In this document: positions 22,408-25,273 of the stretch, piece by piece
How the letters are laid out: each line of letters opens with the position of its first letter
Numbering within the stretch: the stretch's first letter is position 1
Assembly (NCBI RefSeq): GCF_000193735.1
Contig: NZ_AEPF01000021.1
Location: 1-25,273 of the forward strand
DNA from: Neisseria sicca 4320
GTDB taxonomy: Bacteria > Pseudomonadota > Gammaproteobacteria > Burkholderiales > Neisseriaceae
DNA: 25,273 nt
Direction of reading: 5' to 3'
Notes under the pieces: generated by a model
Told to the model about the DNA's origin: nothing
The model's input: only the letters and a program-made list of their open reading frames with translations
Databases searched by the model: none
Program-made: the position numbers and the translations under genes

Positions 22408-23744
22408 CACAAAGCCTTAAACGCTTCGATAAACACTTCCGAACGGTGCGCATAGCCTTTGAACATATCGAAGCTTGCGCAGGCGGGGCTGAGCAGCACG
22501 ATATCGCCCGCTTCGGCTTGGGCGTATGCCGTCTGAACCGCTTCTTCCAAAGTGGCGCAGTCGGTCATATTCAGACCGCAGCCGTCCAAATCGCGGCGGA
22601 TTTGCGGCGCATCGACGCCGATCAGGAACATGCCTTTTGCCTTGCCGACAAGCGCGTCGCGCAGGGGCGTGAAGTCCTGTCCTTTGCCCATGCCGCCCAA
22701 AATCACGAAAAGCGGATTTTGCAAACCGGCAATCGCGGCGGCAGTCGCGCCGACGTTCGTCCCTTTGCTGTCGTCGATGAATACCACGCCGTTTTTCTCG
22801 CCGATTTTTTCCACACGGTGCGGTAGGCCTTGGAAGGCTTTGACGTGTTCGAGCAATGCTTCGCGCGGCAAACCGACGGCTTCGCACAAGGCAACGGCAG
22901 CCATCACGTTGGCGGCGTTGTGCAGGCCTTGCAGCGGGATGTCCTGCGTGGCAATCAAATCTTCATTGCCTTGTTTCAGACGGCCTGTCTCGCGCTCCAA
23001 CCAAAAATCGGCTTCGCGTTCCAACGAAAACCATTTTACCTCGCGCCCGGCGCGTTTCATGGCGCGGCAGAACACGTCGTCTGAATTTAAAACCTGCACG
23101 CCATCGCCACGGAAAATCTTGGCTTTGGTATGCGCATAGTCGAGCAAATCGTCGTAGCGGTCGAGATGGTCTTCGGAGATGTTCAGCACCGTCGCCGCGG
23201 TCGGGCGCAGGCTTTCGGTGTTTTCCAGTTGAAAACTGGAAAGCTCCAACACCCACACGTCTGCCTTTTTGCCTTCACGCTGCAATTCCGCCTCCAAAAC
23301 CGGTGTGCCGATATTGCCCGCGATGACGGTATCCAGCCCGCACTTGATGCAGAGATAGCCGACCAGGCTCGTTACCGTGGTTTTGCCGTTGCTGCCGGTA
23401 ATCGCAATCACCTTGTCGCCGCGACGGTTCACAATGTCCGCCAGCAATTCGATGTCGCCCAACACGCGCCCGCCGTTTTGTTTGAACGCCTCGATATCCG
23501 GCTGCCGCTCGCTGATGCCGGGACTGAGCGCCAGAATATCGAAACCGTTGGAGAGCGCATCTTTCAGACGACCCGTGTAAAACACCAGCCCGTCAAACAT
23601 CTTACCGATTTGCGACACGCACTCCGGTTTCAGCTCCGCATCATAAGCGGCAACCTCCGCACCGTTTTTGCGCAGGTAGGCAATCATGGAAATACCCGTA
23701 CCGCCGAGTCCGGCGACGAGGATTTTTTTGTTTTGGAAAGTCAT
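22407..23744 (-). CDS. murD: UDP-N-acetylmuramoylalanine--D-glutamate ligase
   Basis: MurD, 445 residues, adds D-glutamate to UDP-MurNAc-L-Ala in the cytoplasm. The N-terminal Rossmann start VAGLGGTGISMIAYL (10-24), P-loop GSNGKTT (117-123), ELSSFQLE, NISEDHLDRY and the C-terminal DDSKGTN, GGMGKGQDF and SPACASFDMF motifs are intact. AGGA lies nine bases before the ATG. Four uptake-type sequences lie inside: GGGTCGTCTGAA (23563-23574) translated TGRLK at 57-61, AG-type AGGCCGTCTGAA (22975-22986) also translated TGRLK, CGTCGTCTGAA (23075-23085, antisense) and a perfect meningococcal-type ATGCCGTCTGAA (22526-22537, antisense). A mixed-dialect history of this gene is likely. Confidence 0.98.
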   Translation of the reverse strand: MTFQNKKILVAGLGGTGISMIAYLRKNGAEVAAYDAELKPECVSQIGKMFDGLVFYTGRLKDALSNGFDILALSPGISERQPDIEAFKQNGGRVLGDIELLADIVNRRGDKVIAITGSNGKTTVTSLVGYLCIKCGLDTVIAGNIGTPVLEAELQREGKKADVWVLELSSFQLENTESLRPTAATVLNISEDHLDRYDDLLDYAHTKAKIFRGDGVQVLNSDDVFCRAMKRAGREVKWFSLEREADFWLERETGRLKQGNEDLIATQDIPLQGLHNAANVMAAVALCEAVGLPREALLEHVKAFQGLPHRVEKIGEKNGVVFIDDSKGTNVGATAAAIAGLQNPLFVILGGMGKGQDFTPLRDALVGKAKGMFLIGVDAPQIRRDLDGCGLNMTDCATLEEAVQTAYAQAEAGDIVLLSPACASFDMFKGYAHRSEVFIEAFKAL

Positions 23745-23777
23745 TTTGGTTTTGTCCTAAAACAAATCATATTGGGT

Positions 23778-23796
23778 AGGGGGATGTCCACCCCCT
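23778..23796. terminator. hairpin between the secreted Sel1 gene and murD
   Basis: GGGGG (23779-23783) and CCCCC (23791-23795), extended by one A-T pair, enclose a 7-base loop. It lacks a T-tract on the coding strand, so pausing or mRNA stability is as likely as termination. It lies within the 86-bp gap that also carries a foreign-dialect DUS. Confidence 0.4.
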
Positions 23797-23808
23797 GCTC
23801 AAGCCACT

Positions 23809-23820
23809 TTCAGACGGCAT
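23809..23820 (-). repeat. meningococcal-type AT-DUS (ATGCCGTCTGAA)
   Basis: A perfect 12-base AT-DUS on the minus strand, 10 bases beyond the stop of the secreted Sel1-repeat gene. It is the wrong dialect for this genome, where AGGTCGTCTGAA dominates. Confidence 0.9.
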
Positions 23821-23830
23821 CGCGAGTCGA

Positions 23831-24427
23831 TTAATAACCCGCCTTCAGGCGTTGGTAATTGTCGCAGCCGTTTTGGTCTCCGTTTTGACACGCCTTGCCA
23901 AGCCATTCTTGAGCGAGCGCAAGGTCTTGGCGCACGCCGTGCCCTTTGTAATACATTACGCCCAAATTGGATTGGGCTTTGGCTAACCCCTGTGCTGCCG
24001 CCTGCCGATACCATTTGACCGCTTCGGCATCGTCTTGGCGCACGCCTTGTCCATTTTCATACATCACGCCCAAATTGAATTGGGCTTGGGCTAACCCCCG
24101 ATCCGCCGCCTGCCGAAACCATCTGACCGCTTCGGCATCATCCTGGCGCACACCGCGCCCGTCTGCATACATCACGCCCAAATTGTATTGGGCTTCAGTA
24201 TCTCCCCGTTCTACTGCCTGCCGATACCATCTGACCGCTTGAGCATCTTCCCGGCGCACGCCTTGTCCATTTTCATACATCACACCCAAATTATATTGGG
24301 CAGCGACATTTCCTTGCTCCGCAGCTTGAAGCATTTCCTTAAAATACGACACATCATCCGCCCAAACTGCCTGCCCTATGCCCAAAGACAGCAAAGCAAG
24401 CATCATTCTTTTCACCCATGTGTTCAT
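23831..24427 (-). CDS. secreted Sel1-like repeat protein (resembles meningococcal NMB0419)
   Basis: A 198-residue protein with a signal peptide (about 1-23, MNTWVKRMMLALLSLGIGQ..VWA|DD) and four near-identical 36-residue Sel1 repeats built on AQYNLGVMYENGQGVRQDDAEAVRWYRQAA-like units (given here in outline), ending in a CQNGDQNGCDNYQRL tail with two cysteines. A meningococcal SLR protein in the same position next to murD has, as I recall, been linked to epithelial-cell invasion; orthology is inferred from position and architecture. It should act in the periplasm or outside the cell. GGGAAG before the ATG supports the start. The repeats are also conserved as DNA (108-bp period), so copy number may vary between strains. 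A terminator-like hairpin and an AT-DUS follow. Confidence 0.9.
   Translation of the reverse strand: MNTWVKRMMLALLSLGIGQAVWADDVSYFKEMLQAAEQGNVAAQYNLGVMYENGQGVRREDAQAVRWYRQAVERGDTEAQYNLGVMYADGRGVRQDDAEAVRWFRQAADRGLAQAQFNLGVMYENGQGVRQDDAEAVKWYRQAAAQGLAKAQSNLGVMYYKGHGVRQDLALAQEWLGKACQNGDQNGCDNYQRLKAGY
23940..24310 (-). repeat. 108-bp tandem repeats inside the secreted Sel1 gene
   Basis: The text CATACATCACGCCCAAATT.. followed by GGGCTT or similar recurs at a 108-bp spacing (about 23950, 24060, 24168 and 24276) with few differences. About three and a half units are present, each encoding one Sel1 repeat. Confidence 0.8.
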
Positions 24428-24625
24428 ATCAAACTTCCCTGATGTATGTTTAATGTCGTAATTCTATCCTGACTGCATTTAAAATGCTATTTTGCCACTT
24501 TGCCTGACTGTTACCGGCAGAAATATCGTTATTGGGATTCTCCGCCATTGATTGAGTGCAACGGCTGCAACTTTACAGCAGCAGCCCTTTTATCAAACAG
24601 GAAAAACGGAAAGGGATTCGCCTTT

Positions 24626-24637
24626 TTCAGACGACCT
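24626..24637 (-). repeat. DUS sharing a base with the haemoglobin stop codon
   Basis: Exact AGGTCGTCTGAA whose first A is the third base of the TGA that ends the truncated haemoglobin gene. The 209-bp gap 24428-24636 otherwise holds the leader of the Sel1 gene, with a TAGAAT box but no good -35, and a small palindrome GCATTTTAAATGC. Confidence 0.85.
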
Positions 24638-25125
24638 CAAGCCGGGAAGGTTGGGAAATAACCGTCTACGCCGTATTGCTTCAAGACGTTTTTCAGTTCG
24701 GGAATGCGGATTGCGGGATCGACCGCCATCGGCGGCATGGGCGGTTCTACGCCTTCTTCGTTTTGGTTGCGCATCCAGTCCGCCATCGCAAAAATGCGGA
24801 TGAGGACGGGCTCGGCGAGGTCTTTGCCGATTTCCAATTCGTTCATGGCTTGGGCGAAGCAGGCGACCCATTCGTCGCGCACCTGCATATTCACGGCAAA
24901 GGGCATATGCCGCGCCCGCAGCATGGGATGGCCGTATTTCTGCTCGAACAAGGGCGGGCCGCCGAGCCAGCCACTGAAAAATTCGTAGAGTTTTTCGCGA
25001 ATCAGCGTCATGTCTTCGCCGTGCATCTGGCGCAGGGCGCGGTATTGCGGCTCGAGTTCCATCAAGTCGTAAAAGCGGTCGGTCAGGTTGCGTACGCCTG
25101 CCGCGCCGCCGAATGCGTGATACAT
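24637..25125 (-). CDS. group II truncated haemoglobin
   Basis: A 162-residue globin of the trHbII (YjbI/GlbO) class, a cytoplasmic haem protein that binds oxygen and often helps with nitric oxide or peroxide. Hallmarks are FYDLM with tyrosine B10 at Y19, the group II stretch GGPPLFEQKYGHPMLRARH with the proximal histidine H73, and the tryptophan G8 in RDEWVACF (W86). It has a C-terminal extension beyond the globin fold (from about 125, proline-rich VEPPMPPMAVDP). A weak AAAGAA precedes the ATG. It is oriented with the dcw genes but is functionally unrelated. The stop codon overlaps a DUS. Confidence 0.9.
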   Translation of the reverse strand: MYHAFGGAAGVRNLTDRFYDLMELEPQYRALRQMHGEDMTLIREKLYEFFSGWLGGPPLFEQKYGHPMLRARHMPFAVNMQVRDEWVACFAQAMNELEIGKDLAEPVLIRIFAMADWMRNQNEEGVEPPMPPMAVDPAIRIPELKNVLKQYGVDGYFPTFPA

Positions 25126-25141
25126 AGTGTTCTTTCTTTAA

Positions 25142-25254
25142 AGGTCGTCTGAAACGGGGATTTTAATAGACTGAGCCGCCTGCGTCATGCACGAGGTCGT
25201 CTGAAAACGCGGCTGGGGCAAAATCAAACCGGCAAACGGGTTTTCAGACGACCC
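25142..25254. repeat. three DUS at the window end
   Basis: DUS at 25142-25153 and 25194-25205 on the plus strand and 25243-25254 (GGGTCGTCTGAA) on the minus strand. The last two could pair around a 37-base loop. An ATG at 25265, preceded by AAGGG at about the right spacing, may start a divergent plus-strand gene running out of the window (M-I-Q), but three codons cannot support a call. Confidence 0.7.
25160..25188 (-). promoter_or_regulatory. candidate promoter of the truncated haemoglobin gene
   Basis: On the minus strand ATGACG (25183-25188, four of six) and TAAAAT (25160-25165, five of six) are 17 bp apart, starting transcription about 30 bases before the ATG. A DUS (25142-25153) would lie in the leader. 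Confidence 0.35.
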
Positions 25255-25273
25255 CAAGGGCGTTATGATTCAA

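Noticed and set aside
1..25273. CRISPR-like interpretation of the regularly recurring 12-mers
   Set aside because: The copies are in both orientations, irregularly spaced, often within genes, and match the neisserial uptake sequence; there are no spacers of constant length and no cas genes.
25265..25273. Start of a divergent plus-strand gene
   Set aside because: Only ATG and two codons are visible before the window ends; a weak AAGGG upstream is not enough to annotate a gene.

Overview
The window is chromosomal DNA from a Neisseria. It is saturated with the 12-mer AGGTCGTCTGAA and its reverse complement; I count about 43 copies sharing the 10-base core GTCGTCTGAA. This is a DNA uptake sequence (DUS) dialect that I associate with the N. 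mucosa / N. sicca / N. macacae group, not with meningococcus or gonococcus (ATGCCGTCTGAA). Three 107-bp short-form Correia repeat elements (CREE), dRS3-type ATTCCC-N8-GGGAAT repeats and a complete neisserial dcw gene order support the genus. The species assignment is inference.

Layout. 1-1815: one plus-strand gene, a cytoplasmic Sel1-repeat protein with its own consensus-like promoter, enclosed by two CREEs in opposite orientation. All other genes are on the minus strand. 1900-2859: a sodium/bile-acid symporter family transporter matching what I recall of the structurally characterised meningococcal ASBT. 3061-3651: rnhB. 3652-4314: a gene-free stretch made of repeats. 4315-5466: lpxB. 5523-9591: a complete mlaFEDCBA operon for retrograde phospholipid transport. 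10005-10460: a Tat-exported, cysteine-rich copper-storage-like protein.

10751-23744: the distal dcw cluster, in transcription order murD, (amidase), ftsW, murG, (methyltransferase), murC, ddl, ftsQ, ftsA, ftsZ. Two accessory genes interrupt it: a NylA/GatA-type amidase broken by a one-base frameshift at its catalytic lysine motif, and an LCM/TcmP-type methyltransferase with its own promoter. Upstream of murD lie a secreted Sel1 protein made of 36-residue tandem repeats and a group II truncated haemoglobin.

Together the genes build the envelope: lipid A disaccharide synthesis (lpxB), outer-membrane lipid asymmetry (mla), peptidoglycan precursor synthesis and the divisome (mur/ddl/fts). Many gene junctions carry an inverted DUS pair that can act as a terminator, so the dcw cluster is probably read as several units. 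The best leads are: DUS copies translated inside genes, usually in the frame giving RLK; an FtsQ C-terminus encoded by a DUS hairpin; foreign-dialect DUS in and next to murD; the inverted CREE pair; and the amidase frameshift. I found no CRISPR array, tRNA, rRNA, prophage or insertion-sequence transposase, and nothing I would call a new defence or biosynthetic system.
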